A DNA stretch of 64,000 nucleotides from Numidum massiliense. GTDB taxonomy: Bacteria > Bacillota > Bacilli > Thermoactinomycetales > Novibacillaceae. Of the stretch, positions 23,544-32,299 are shown piece after piece (the stretch's first letter is position 1; every line of letters starts with the position of its first letter). The notes under the pieces were generated by a model, which worked only from the letters and a program-made list of their open reading frames with translations, ran no database searches and was not told the origin of the DNA. The position numbers and the translations under genes are program-made. The stretch is taken from positions 372,001 to 436,000 of the forward strand of contig NZ_CTDZ01000009.1 of assembly GCF_001375555.1 (NCBI RefSeq), given 5' to 3'.

Positions 23544-23566
23544 AGCACCCGCGAGGGTGCTTTTTT
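23544..23566 (+). terminator. Right cargo-flanking hairpin terminator
   Basis: AGCACCC (23544-23550) pairs with GGGTGCT (23555-23561), then six T residues. It differs from the hairpin at 21709-21730 by one loop base across the shared core. Confidence 0.85.
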
Positions 23567-23599
23567 GATGATTTGATGAAATGAAAAGGAGTGGTTTCT

Positions 23600-23791
23600 A
23601 TGGCTGAGATGGTGTTAGGAGTAAAAGAGACAGTAGCCGACAACGCTGAGATCGGAGACGAGCTTGAGTCCCTGAAGGCAGTACAACAAGCAGCCAATAC
23701 GACCGCGGCCGTGGGACAGGCAATAGCGAAGGCATTAGAAGATGTCGGGGAATACGAGAAGCGCCTAGCTTACGACTTCTTTAACAGGTGA
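23600..23791 (+). CDS. Hypothetical phage protein
   Basis: 63 residues, alanine-rich and helical (LKAVQQAANTTAAVGQAIAK). ATG 23600 has AAAAGGAG 8 bases upstream. First gene of the late region; function unknown. Confidence 0.55.
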   Translation: MAEMVLGVKETVADNAEIGDELESLKAVQQAANTTAAVGQAIAKALEDVGEYEKRLAYDFFNR

Positions 23792-23797
23792 TTAGGT

Positions 23798-24175
23798 ATG
23801 CCAAGTAGACCAAAGAAACCGTGCGCTGCACCTGGATGCCCGAACCTTACAGACGGCCAGTACTGTGAGCAGCACGCACACAAAAGCGCAGAGCGCGACA
23901 GGTATTACGACCGCCACCATCGCGACAAACAGGCGCGAACTTTTTACAGGTCTCCGGAGTGGAAGCTAGTGAGGCAGCGTGCATTGAACCGCGACAGTGG
24001 ATTGTGTCAACATTGTCTGCGGCGGAAGCGTATCACGATGGCCGATATGGTTGACCACATCGTACCGATCCGGAAGGCGTGGCACCTGAGACTAGACACA
24101 AGGAACTTACAATCGCTTTGCAACAGCTGCCACAACAAGAAGACCGCGGAAGACAAAAGGAGGTACGGGATGTAA
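23798..24175 (+). CDS. HNH endonuclease (packaging-associated)
   Basis: 125 residues. CQHC, the catalytic DHIVPIRKAWH and the closing LQSLCNSCHNKKT form a classic HNH zinc nuclease. Another cysteine pair at the N-terminus (CAAPGC, YCEQH) forms an extra knuckle. HNH genes directly before terminase are common in cos-type phages, where they help DNA packaging. Confidence 0.92.
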   Translation: MPSRPKKPCAAPGCPNLTDGQYCEQHAHKSAERDRYYDRHHRDKQARTFYRSPEWKLVRQRALNRDSGLCQHCLRRKRITMADMVDHIVPIRKAWHLRLDTRNLQSLCNSCHNKKTAEDKRRYGM

Positions 24176-24294
24176 TGCGACAGACGAAAGGGAAGAGACA
24201 AGAGAAGCACGGCACAGTATACTGTGACAAGTGTCGTAGAGATTTCTATCTGCGACAGCAGATTGCAGGGATAGAAAAAGAAGTAACGGACTAA
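24175..24294 (+). CDS. Small CxxC protein after HNH
   Basis: 39 residues from ATG 24175, which overlaps the HNH stop; AAAGGAGG lies about 12 bases upstream. One CDKC knuckle in a basic peptide. Function unknown; the ribosome site supports translation. Confidence 0.45.
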   Translation: MRQTKGKRQEKHGTVYCDKCRRDFYLRQQIAGIEKEVTD

Positions 24295-24439
24295 CAACCT
24301 TGCGTGTCGTAACTAGGCTAAGGATTGAATACTAAATGAGCTTGGGAAGTTGTGGGAAGAAAAGGGATTGCGTAAGCCGTTGCTTCGTGCTGTTTGAAGT
24401 TTGCGACAGTATTGAAGAAGATTTGATAATTGATACTTC

Positions 24440-24545
24440 GATTGGGAAAGAGTGTTAGGGGTGGGGGGAGGCAAAAAGTTTTTAGACGTCGCTCAGAGAC
24501 CGACCGCCAGGGTCGTGCGAACTTTTTTCCCAAAATGACATTTTT
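24440..24545 (+). other. Possible cos region upstream of terS
   Basis: A G-rich stretch (GGGGTGGGGGGAGG), then AAAAAGTTTTT, an inverted repeat CGACC-GCCAG-GGTCG (24501-24515) and AACTTTTTTCCC lie directly before the P27-type terS. This layout is typical of cohesive-end sites in Gram-positive siphoviruses. The cut positions cannot be read from sequence. Confidence 0.4.
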
Positions 24546-24566
24546 TTGACAGGGAGGTGTTTTCCG

Positions 24567-25091
24567 ATGGCGGGGAGACCGAGTAAGCCGGTGCAACTGC
24601 TCAAACTGGAAGGGAAAAGCCACCGGACAAAAAAAGAACTGGCGCATCGGGAAAAGGCCGAAAAATCATTATACACCGGGACAAAGTTTAGGGAGTCTCC
24701 CGCCGTAAAGTCCGACCCGATCGCGCACAAAGAGTTTTTGAGACTAAAGAAATTATACAAGTACATCCAATATGTCGATGGGCTTGACGAACAAATTATT
24801 AACCGTTACTGCATGATGGTAAGCCAAGAAAATAGTTTGATAGAGCGAATAGCCCAGTTGGAGGGAATATCTAACGAGTTAGACGGCCCAGGTGAAAAGA
24901 TCGAGATGTTTAAACTCATAACAAGCACGACGACAAAGCTCAATCAAACAAGAGACATGCTGTTAAAGTTGGAGGATCGGCTATTTTTGAACCCGACAGC
25001 GCGGGTGAAGGCGATACCGAAAACACCTCCTGAAAAAGAGGATACGTCGCCCATGGCTAAATTCCTAAAAAGCCGTGAGCGCAATGCCTAA
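24567..25091 (+). CDS. terS: Terminase small subunit, P27 family
   Basis: 174 residues from ATG 24567, with AGGGAGGTG 8 bases upstream. N-terminus MAGRPSKPVQLLKLEGKSHR, followed by a helical oligomerisation region and FLNPTARVKAIPK, typical of P27-type small terminases. It recognises the packaging site and recruits TerL. Confidence 0.88.
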   Translation: MAGRPSKPVQLLKLEGKSHRTKKELAHREKAEKSLYTGTKFRESPAVKSDPIAHKEFLRLKKLYKYIQYVDGLDEQIINRYCMMVSQENSLIERIAQLEGISNELDGPGEKIEMFKLITSTTTKLNQTRDMLLKLEDRLFLNPTARVKAIPKTPPEKEDTSPMAKFLKSRERNA

Positions 25092-26652
25092 GATTGACAA
25101 GGACAGAGCACTGGAGCCGATCGAGTTTATACAAATGCTTAACGCGGTTGACGATTTTTACGGTCAACCGCTTTTGTTACTCGACTGGCAACACGAAACG
25201 ATATGGGACGTATATGGAACAGTTAAAGACGACGGACTAAGGCAATATCGGTTTGCTTACCTTGAAGTGCCAAAAAAGAACGGTAAGACTTCGTTGATCG
25301 GCGCGCTATCTCTCTATCATTTAGTTTGCGACGGTCCGGGAGGACAGATCTATTGTTGTGCGGCAGACAGGGAACAAGCTCAGCTTGTTTACCGCGCTGC
25401 TTGCGGAATGATTGAACAGGATACCGAGCTTGAAAAGGTATTAAAAGTCCTGAACAGCCGGAAAGAAATAATAAACGTTCATACCGGGACAACGCTAAAG
25501 GTACTGTCTGCAGAGGCGTATACAAAACACGGTATTAACCCGACTGTCGTCATATTTGACGAACTTCACGCCCAGCCGAACCGTGACCTATGGGATGTGA
25601 TGACATTTGGTGCCGGTGCCGCTCGGAAGGAACCTCTTTGGTGGGTAATCACTACAGCCGGCGACGATCCTGATCGTACGTCGATTGGCTGGGAGGTACA
25701 TGAACAGGCAGTAAAAATAAGAGACGGCGAGCTAGTGGATCCATCATGGTACGTGAAAATATACAACGCACCAGAAGATGCAAACATATTCGACGAACAA
25801 GTGTGGTATGAGGCGAACCCTTCATTAGGGCACACTATCAATATCGAAGCAGTCCGACAGGAAGCACTAGCCGCTCGCAACAGCGAGGCGTCAGAACGAC
25901 TTTTCCGTTGGCTACGTCTTAACCAGTGGGTTTCGCTTAAACGGATCGGGTGGCAGCCGTTAAGCCTTTGGGATCAGACTAACGGCGATTGGGATTTGTC
26001 GGAACTTGTCGGCAAGAAGTGCTACCCCGGGTTAGACTTGTCGAGTACGACGGATATCACGGCAGTATGCTATTTATTTCCGCCACAAGAGGGTTTTTCT
26101 GCCTGGCGGGCAATATTTGATGCGTGGATCCCGGAGGACAACATGAAAGAACGTGTTTTGCGCGATAAAGTACCTTACGACCGTTGGGTTAATCAGAAAT
26201 ACTTACACGCCACGCCGGGCAACGTAGTCGACTACAGCTTTGTTGAATCGCGAATACTAACGGCAAACAAACAGTACAACATACAGACACTTGGCACTGA
26301 CCCGTGGAACAGCCGCATGCTCACACAGCGATTGATGCGTGAAGGTGTTGATGTTGTGGAGATACCGCAAAACTTTGCTGGTCAAAGCTTGGCGATGAAA
26401 ACCCTCGAGCGGTTAATGAAGTCGGGGAGTTTAACGCACGAAATAAACCCGCTCGCACGGTGGTGCTGGGGTAACGTTGTTGTAGCAGTAGACGGCAACG
26501 AGAATATAAAGCCGATGAAAAACAAATCGAAAGACCGGATCGACGTGACGGTAGCGCTGATAAACGCCATGGCGACTGCAATGATGTTTGAAAGTACCGA
26601 GATTGATTTCACAGAAGCTACTAGCGACTATCTTCAAATGATGGGGTGGTAG
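25075..26652 (+). CDS. terL: Terminase large subunit
   Basis: 525 residues (ATG 25084 is an alternative start 9 bases on). ATPase: Walker A-like LEVPKKNGKTSLIGA and Walker B VVIFDELHAQ. Nuclease domain: YPGLDLSSTTDITAVCYLFP near residue 318 and later KDRIDVTVALINAMA. This is the motor that cuts and packages DNA. It overlaps terS by 17 bases and is followed at once by the portal gene. Confidence 0.95.
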   Translation: MSAMPKIDKDRALEPIEFIQMLNAVDDFYGQPLLLLDWQHETIWDVYGTVKDDGLRQYRFAYLEVPKKNGKTSLIGALSLYHLVCDGPGGQIYCCAADREQAQLVYRAACGMIEQDTELEKVLKVLNSRKEIINVHTGTTLKVLSAEAYTKHGINPTVVIFDELHAQPNRDLWDVMTFGAGAARKEPLWWVITTAGDDPDRTSIGWEVHEQAVKIRDGELVDPSWYVKIYNAPEDANIFDEQVWYEANPSLGHTINIEAVRQEALAARNSEASERLFRWLRLNQWVSLKRIGWQPLSLWDQTNGDWDLSELVGKKCYPGLDLSSTTDITAVCYLFPPQEGFSAWRAIFDAWIPEDNMKERVLRDKVPYDRWVNQKYLHATPGNVVDYSFVESRILTANKQYNIQTLGTDPWNSRMLTQRLMREGVDVVEIPQNFAGQSLAMKTLERLMKSGSLTHEINPLARWCWGNVVVAVDGNENIKPMKNKSKDRIDVTVALINAMATAMMFESTEIDFTEATSDYLQMMGW

Positions 26653-26663
26653 GAGGTGGGACG

Positions 26664-27896
26664 ATGTTTAACTGGATTAAGAGAATGTTTAAAAACGAAA
26701 ACGAGAGTGCAGACCTAAACCACCCAAAGTTTTTGGAATGGCTCGGTATAGACGCCAATTTACCGAGAGATAAGTTGTCAGAGGCGACTTACTTCGCTTG
26801 TTTAAAAATCTTGTCAGAAAGCATGGGGAAGCTACCGCTACACATGCTAAAAAAGACTGACAGGGGGATTGTAGCAAGCGATAAAGAAGAATTGTATAAC
26901 TTATTAAAGCTTAGGCCTAATCCGTACATGACGAGCGCTACATTCTGGTCGACGGTTGAGATGAACAGGAACCACTACGGAAACTCCTATGTCTGGAAAA
27001 GATATAAGGGTCCGGAGGTGAAAGACCTGTGGATCATGCCTAGCGAAAACGTGTCGATCGTAATTGACGATAAGGGGATATTAGGCAAGACGGATAAGAT
27101 TTGGTACAAGTATACCGACAAAAAAACAGGAATTCTATACACGTTTAACCATGACGAGGTTTTGCATTTTAAAACATCAACAACGTTTGATGGTATCAGC
27201 GGTGCGCCGATCCGCGACATCTTGAAAACCACGGTAGATGGCGCGCTGGAGAGTCAAAGGTTTATGAACAATCTTTACAAGACAGGGTTAACGGGTAAAG
27301 CCGTGCTCGAGTACACCGGGGACCTTGACGAGAAGGCAAAGCGGCGGTTGGTAAAAGGGTTCGAAGAATTTGCAAACGGGTCGAAGAACGCCGGAAGGAT
27401 AATTCCCGTACCGCTTGGTATGAAACTCGTACCGCTTGACATCAAATTAACGGATAGTCAGTTCTTCGAACTTAAGAAGTATTCCGCGCTGCAAATCGCT
27501 GCAGCCTTCGGCATTAAACCAAATCAAATAAATGATTATGAGAAGTCAAGTTACGCCTCAGCTGAGGCGCAAAACTTGGCTTTTTACGTTGATACCCTTC
27601 TTTACATTTTGAAGCAGTATGAGGAAGAGATCACTTATAAGATTTTAAGTTCGCAACTTGTAGAGGAAGGTTATCACTTTAAATTTAACGTCAACGTTAT
27701 TTTGAGAGCCGATATTAAAACGCAAATGGAAGCCTTGGCTAAAGGGGTGAATAACGGCATTTATACTCCAAACGAAGCAAGGGGGTACTTAAACCAGCCG
27801 GCCTTAGATGGAGGAGACGTTTTAATGCTCAACGGTAATTACATCCCTGTAACAATGGTCGGGGAGCAGTATCAGAGAGGGGGTGAAAGTCAATGA
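26664..27896 (+). CDS. Portal protein, HK97 family
   Basis: 410 residues from ATG 26664 (GGAGGTGGG upstream). The sequence ATYFACLKILSESMGKLPLH, RPNPYMTSATFWSTVE and FGIKPNQINDYEKSSYASAE is diagnostic of HK97-type portals. It forms the dodecameric DNA entry ring. Its stop overlaps the protease start (ATGA). Confidence 0.95.
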   Translation: MFNWIKRMFKNENESADLNHPKFLEWLGIDANLPRDKLSEATYFACLKILSESMGKLPLHMLKKTDRGIVASDKEELYNLLKLRPNPYMTSATFWSTVEMNRNHYGNSYVWKRYKGPEVKDLWIMPSENVSIVIDDKGILGKTDKIWYKYTDKKTGILYTFNHDEVLHFKTSTTFDGISGAPIRDILKTTVDGALESQRFMNNLYKTGLTGKAVLEYTGDLDEKAKRRLVKGFEEFANGSKNAGRIIPVPLGMKLVPLDIKLTDSQFFELKKYSALQIAAAFGIKPNQINDYEKSSYASAEAQNLAFYVDTLLYILKQYEEEITYKILSSQLVEEGYHFKFNVNVILRADIKTQMEALAKGVNNGIYTPNEARGYLNQPALDGGDVLMLNGNYIPVTMVGEQYQRGGESQ

Positions 27897-28621
27897 GCTT
27901 TTGGAAGTTCATTAGGAACAAGGCTTCAGACGACAATATAGAAACCGTGGAGCTTCGCATCGAAGGCGATATTGTCGATGACGAGGATATGTGGTTTTAT
28001 GAGTGGTTTGGTGAGCCTGCGGCAGCCCCAAACGCTTTTCGTGAAGAGTTAACCGAATACAAAGGGCAAGATCTAACCGTGTGGATTGATAGTTACGGCG
28101 GCAGCGTATTCGCCGGCGCGTCGATTTATAACGCGCTTAGGGAACACGATGGCAGAATTACGGTCAAAATTGACAGCAAGGCCATGAGTGCGGCTTCTGT
28201 GATCGCGATGGCTGGTGACGAGATACTAATATCGCCAGTATCCGTTATGATGATCCATAATCCTCTGACTTACGCGTATGGGGATATGCGGGATCTACGC
28301 AAGACGGCGGGGATACTTGACGAGGTGAAACAGTCGATCGTAAATGCATACGTCGATAAAACCGGTAAGCCCGCAGGAGAGATCTCCGAGATGATGGATG
28401 ACGAAACATGGATGTCTGCAAATGTGGCGGTTAAGCAAGGTTTTGCCGACGGAGTGCTGTACCAAGATGAACAACTTGATGTTGCAAACATGGCAGGTTT
28501 TAATTTTAACCGCTTGGCAATCGTTAACAGTGCACAGCGGTCTGTTAAAAAAGCGGTTGAGTTGATCAATAAACCATACGATGACAAAGAAAAACTAGCG
28601 CTCTATCTTGACTTAATTTAA
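27893..28621 (+). CDS. ClpP-type prohead protease
   Basis: 242 residues. Serine in KAMSAASVIAMAGDE, His in VMMIHNPLTYAYG and an Asp further on (EMMDDETWMSANVAVKQGFAD region) give the ClpP-like (S14) triad. It cleaves the scaffold portion of the major capsid protein during head maturation. Confidence 0.93.
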   Translation: MSFWKFIRNKASDDNIETVELRIEGDIVDDEDMWFYEWFGEPAAAPNAFREELTEYKGQDLTVWIDSYGGSVFAGASIYNALREHDGRITVKIDSKAMSAASVIAMAGDEILISPVSVMMIHNPLTYAYGDMRDLRKTAGILDEVKQSIVNAYVDKTGKPAGEISEMMDDETWMSANVAVKQGFADGVLYQDEQLDVANMAGFNFNRLAIVNSAQRSVKKAVELINKPYDDKEKLALYLDLI

Positions 28622-28634
28622 CGAGGTGATTTAA

Positions 28635-29735
28635 GTGAACAAAAAATTACGTGAGCTCCTTGAAAAAATCGAAAACAGAAAAGCGGAGGCTAGGAAGCTA
28701 CTAGCTGACAACAAGATTGAGGAAGCCGCCGCGATCCGAGATGAAGTTGTGGACTTGCAAAACGAATTCGACGTTGCAAAGGATCTTTACGAACAGGAGA
28801 AAGAGCAAGCCGAAAACTTTAAGCCGATCGAGGCGCAAAATGATGTGCACACTTTTTTAAACCATGTGCGTACGCGGTTTAAAAACGCAATGCACGAGGG
28901 GTCTGGAAAAGATGGTGGCTATATCGTTCCGCAGGACATTCTAACGCAGATTAACGAATATCGCGAGAGCAAAGACGCGCTCCAAAACCTCGTGACCGTT
29001 GAGCCAGTTTCCACTAAATCGGGTAGCCGCGTGTTTAAAAAGCGTGCACAGCAAACAGGGTTTGCTAAAGTCGATGAGATGGGGAACATTCCAGAGAAAT
29101 CCACACCACAATTCACGAATCTAATGTACGATGTGGACAAATACGCAGGTTTCATGAAAGTCACCAATGAACTGTTAAAGGACAGTGACCAAGCTATCGC
29201 AAGTGTGTTAACCAAGTGGATTGGCGACGAAAGCCGTGTAACGCGCAATAAGTTGATCCTAGAAGCATTAGGAGCGAAGGAGAAAACAGCATTCAGCGGA
29301 CCGGACGACATTAAAACGGCGTTGAACGTGACGCTTGACCCAGCGTTCCGCTATACATCCACGATCGTGACGAACCAAGACGGATACAACTATCTAGACA
29401 CGTTGAAAGACGAAACAGGCAACTATCTACTTCAGCCGACCGTAGCTGAAGACAGCAGTAAAATGCTTTTTGGTGTCCCCGTCCAGGTGGTGTCTAACAA
29501 GGATATGCCGTCTAACAGCTCTAAAGCGCCGGTCATCATTGGCGATTTGAAAGAGGCTGTTGTCATGTTCGACCGACAAACTACGGAAATCTCGGCCAGT
29601 GACGTAGCGGGTGATGCCTATTTGACAGACGTGACGCTGTTCCGAGCAATTGAGCGGTTGGATCTGAAATTGCGCGATGATGAAGCCTTTGTCTATGGTG
29701 AAATCGAGGTAACCAGCGGAGGAGTTGAAGGGTAA
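28635..29735 (+). CDS. Major capsid protein, HK97 gp5 family
   Basis: 366 residues from GTG 28635. The first about 60 residues form a charged coiled coil (the delta/scaffold domain) that the protease should remove. The remainder (GYIVPQDILTQINEYRE, YAGFMKVTNELLKDSD, TIVTNQDGYNYLDTLKDETG) is a standard HK97 fold. Confidence 0.95.
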   Translation: MNKKLRELLEKIENRKAEARKLLADNKIEEAAAIRDEVVDLQNEFDVAKDLYEQEKEQAENFKPIEAQNDVHTFLNHVRTRFKNAMHEGSGKDGGYIVPQDILTQINEYRESKDALQNLVTVEPVSTKSGSRVFKKRAQQTGFAKVDEMGNIPEKSTPQFTNLMYDVDKYAGFMKVTNELLKDSDQAIASVLTKWIGDESRVTRNKLILEALGAKEKTAFSGPDDIKTALNVTLDPAFRYTSTIVTNQDGYNYLDTLKDETGNYLLQPTVAEDSSKMLFGVPVQVVSNKDMPSNSSKAPVIIGDLKEAVVMFDRQTTEISASDVAGDAYLTDVTLFRAIERLDLKLRDDEAFVYGEIEVTSGGVEG

Positions 29736-30244
29736 TGACCAAATTCCAGGCGAAAGTAACCGAGGAATCACCGGCTGCTCGCCTGTTATCTCTAACAGGC
29801 GGTGATGATCTTCCAACAATTTCTTTAACTTCAGCTGGAGGCAATCCAGATTTCTACACAAAACGGGGCCTCAAGGTTGATGAGGTCGTGACTGTAACTA
29901 TCAAAGGAGCACCAGTTTGGCCAATAGAAGCCGGTGCAGACATCCCGGCTGGTAGTAACGTTGAGGCAGGAGACGGAGGTACAATTGTGCCTTCAACCGG
30001 GACGGGCATCGGCTACGTGGCTCAATCCGTCAATGCCGGCGACGTTGCACAGCTCATTCGCTCTGCAAGCGGTGGCCCTCCAGGACCAAAAGGTGATAAA
30101 GGGGCAAAAGGTGACCCAGGACCGCAAGGGCCAAAAGGTGACACCGGACCACAGGGTCCAAAAGGCGCGGACGGCGCACCAACGAAAGCCGAGTGGGACG
30201 CGCTCGTTGAACGGGTCGACGCATTGGAAGGCGGGGGAGGTTGA
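29735..30244 (+). CDS. Capsid-decoration-like protein with collagen repeats
   Basis: 169 residues, start overlapping the capsid stop. Residues about 45-110 (VDEVVTVTIKGAPVWPIEAG, VNAGDVAQLIRSA) resemble small head-decoration (DUF2190-like) domains. Residues about 112-147 are ten or more Gly-X-Y triplets (GPPGPKGDKGAKGDPG...). The end (TKAEWDALVERVDALEGG) is a short coiled coil. The position directly after the capsid gene suggests a head decoration or fibre that trimerises through the collagen-like stalk. Confidence 0.7.
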   Translation: MTKFQAKVTEESPAARLLSLTGGDDLPTISLTSAGGNPDFYTKRGLKVDEVVTVTIKGAPVWPIEAGADIPAGSNVEAGDGGTIVPSTGTGIGYVAQSVNAGDVAQLIRSASGGPPGPKGDKGAKGDPGPQGPKGDTGPQGPKGADGAPTKAEWDALVERVDALEGGGG

Positions 30245-30273
30245 TCCCTCGCCCCCTTAGGGGGTGTTAAACC

Positions 30274-30582
30274 GTGATTTTAGAACTTGAAGAAGCAAAA
30301 CAGTGGTTGCGTGTTGATGGTGACGAAGAGGACGGCACCATCCAAATGCTGATTAAAGCCGCAGAATCGTACCTGTACAACGCAACCGGCATTGAATACG
30401 ACGCGGAAAGCGATCTTGCAAGGCTGTTGTGTCTTGTACTTGTTTCTGATTGGTACGAAAACCGTGAGCTAGGTACTGGTAAAGTCAGCGAAAAAGTACG
30501 GTTCACCGTATCCAGTATCACGGCACAACTGCAGTATGCGCAATCGAAAGAAGGCGATACCGATGAATCCGGGTCGCCTTAA
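30274..30582 (+). CDS. Head-tail connector (HK97 gp6-like)
   Basis: 102 residues, helical, opening MILELEEAKQWLRVDGDEED followed by LIKAAESYLYNATG, characteristic of the gp6-like DNA-packaging adaptor that sits under the portal. Confidence 0.9.
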   Translation: MILELEEAKQWLRVDGDEEDGTIQMLIKAAESYLYNATGIEYDAESDLARLLCLVLVSDWYENRELGTGKVSEKVRFTVSSITAQLQYAQSKEGDTDESGSP

Positions 30583-30883
30583 AAATCGTATCGAGATACA
30601 GCATAAAACAGCGGTCCGCGATCCTGACACAAAAATAACGAAACAAAAATGGCAGACGATCCATAAGTGCTGGGCTGAGATCGAGCAACCGACAGGCAAC
30701 AGATTTTATCAGGCTGCGGTTGCTCACCTCGAGTACGCCACATGGTTTAAAATCAGACAGAAGGACGGCATTAAGCCTGGTATGAGAGTCGTTTATCAGG
30801 ATCATAAATATTTGATTGAACACGTGAAATACGACCTACAGCACAAGCGGTTTGTGTCCCTGCAATGTAAGGAGGTGGTGTGA
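30563..30883 (+). CDS. Head-tail adaptor / head closure protein
   Basis: 106 residues from ATG 30563, overlapping the connector gene by 20 bases. MNPGRLKNRIEIQHKTAVRD followed by WAEIEQPTGNRFYQA is typical of the SPP1 gp16-like head-closure family. Confidence 0.88.
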   Translation: MNPGRLKNRIEIQHKTAVRDPDTKITKQKWQTIHKCWAEIEQPTGNRFYQAAVAHLEYATWFKIRQKDGIKPGMRVVYQDHKYLIEHVKYDLQHKRFVSLQCKEVV

Positions 30884-31321
30884 GTGGGTGCGAACGTCAA
30901 GATCGACGGGTACGCAGACATTCAAAAGAACTTACGGTCGCTAGGCACTAAGGCCAAAGTAGTCGAAGCTGCTGCAGTCAAAGCCGGCGGCGAAGTGCTG
31001 CGTAAGACTATGGCACAAGAAGCACCACGAAGCGCATCACCGAGACAACCGACTTCACCCTCGCAAAGCTGGCGTACCGGCCAACACGCGGCGGACAATA
31101 TTAGGGTTAGCCGTGTCAAGACGGTAGGCGGCTTTAAGATTGTTGATGTCGGTGTACCAAAAGGCGACAACTCACCGTACTTTTATCTAAAATTCCATGA
31201 GTATGGATCAGTCAAGTACACACCGCCTAAGCCGTTTATGACACGTGCCGTACAAAGTTCTAAGTCGCAGGTAAAGGAAGCTATCAAACAGACAGTTAGG
31301 AAGGGGATGGGGCTGAAATGA
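30884..31321 (+). CDS. HK97 gp10-type tail/neck protein
   Basis: 145 residues from GTG 30884 with AAGGAGGTG upstream. The FYLKFHEYGSVKYTPPKPFM segment is the gp10-family signature. It overlaps the next gene by 4 bases. Confidence 0.88.
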   Translation: MGANVKIDGYADIQKNLRSLGTKAKVVEAAAVKAGGEVLRKTMAQEAPRSASPRQPTSPSQSWRTGQHAADNIRVSRVKTVGGFKIVDVGVPKGDNSPYFYLKFHEYGSVKYTPPKPFMTRAVQSSKSQVKEAIKQTVRKGMGLK

Positions 31322-31686
31322 TCAACATGGAGGCCCCAGTCATCGATGCGCTAGAAAGCGATCCGGAAGTATCACGACTAGTAGGCGAAAAGATATTTCG
31401 CTGGACGGTACCGGATGAAACAGCAGATAAATATCCGTATATCCGCGTGGTGGAAATTGATAACGTTGATAATGACTATAACGATAACCGCGCGGTTGCG
31501 AGCGACATCGAAATACAAATCGATCTATGGACGCGGGGCGATCCCGCACAACTGCAAACAGCAATAAACCGTGTCATGAAGTCACTGAGTTTTAAAAGAA
31601 CGTCGGTGGCTTTTTTCTATGAGGAAGACACAGGCGCGACGCGTAAAGTGCTGCGCTTCACTACTAAAGTAACACTGGAGGAATGA
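31318..31686 (+). CDS. Tail completion / terminator protein
   Basis: 122 residues (DALESDPEVSRLVGEKIFRW, YPYIRVVEIDN, IEIQIDLWTRGDPAQLQ). It resembles the DUF3168-like tail-terminator group in length, fold pattern and position between gp10 and the major tail protein. Confidence 0.75.
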   Translation: MINMEAPVIDALESDPEVSRLVGEKIFRWTVPDETADKYPYIRVVEIDNVDNDYNDNRAVASDIEIQIDLWTRGDPAQLQTAINRVMKSLSFKRTSVAFFYEEDTGATRKVLRFTTKVTLEE

Positions 31687-31690
31687 AACA

Positions 31691-32284
31691 ATGGCTAGTT
31701 CGATCGTTGGTTTAGAGAACATTGTTTACGCCAAGTTGATTAGCGACACTCAAGATGCAGTAGAGTATGGAGAAGTCAAACCCTTCGCGCCGGCTATCAC
31801 CGCGTCAGTCGAAACAGCCCAGGACAGCGCCACGCAGTACGCGGACAATGGACCAATTGCGGTTGCTACACAGATCGGGGAGACAACGTTAAACCTGACT
31901 GTCAACGAAATTCCGCAGGAAGTTTTGGCCGATATTTTGGGGCAGGAAATGGTTAAGGGCGTTATTGCATACAAGCAGGACATTCAGGCGCCTTACTTAG
32001 CTTTAGGCTTTACAGGCAACAAGGAAAATGGTAAGAAACGCCTTGTTTGGCTTACGAAAGGCCGCTTTACTATTCCGTCGGATGAATGGAACACGAAACA
32101 AGATTCTCCGGAATTCCAGAACGCGGAAATCCAAGGGACGTTCATCCGTCGCGACTTTGACAAGGTGTTTAAGATTGTGGCTGACACCGAAGTCGAAGAA
32201 TTCACGTATGAGGACGAGTTTTTCACTGAGGTTTTCGATCTCTCGAAGCTCACCGGTGGCGGTGGCGGCGGAGTAGAAGGTTAA
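31691..32284 (+). CDS. Major tail protein, phi13 family
   Basis: 197 residues, beginning MASSIVGLENIVYAKLISDT and with TTLNLTVNEIPQEVLADILG, typical of the phi13-type tail tube protein. It ends with a Gly-rich tail (GGGGGGVEG). Confidence 0.9.
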   Translation: MASSIVGLENIVYAKLISDTQDAVEYGEVKPFAPAITASVETAQDSATQYADNGPIAVATQIGETTLNLTVNEIPQEVLADILGQEMVKGVIAYKQDIQAPYLALGFTGNKENGKKRLVWLTKGRFTIPSDEWNTKQDSPEFQNAEIQGTFIRRDFDKVFKIVADTEVEEFTYEDEFFTEVFDLSKLTGGGGGGVEG

Positions 32285-32299
32285 GGGAGGCGATAAACA

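Noticed and set aside
23798-24175. HNH nuclease as the homing endonuclease of the tape-measure intron
   Set aside because: It lies 9 kb away, next to terminase where packaging HNH proteins normally lie, and nothing ties it to the intron.
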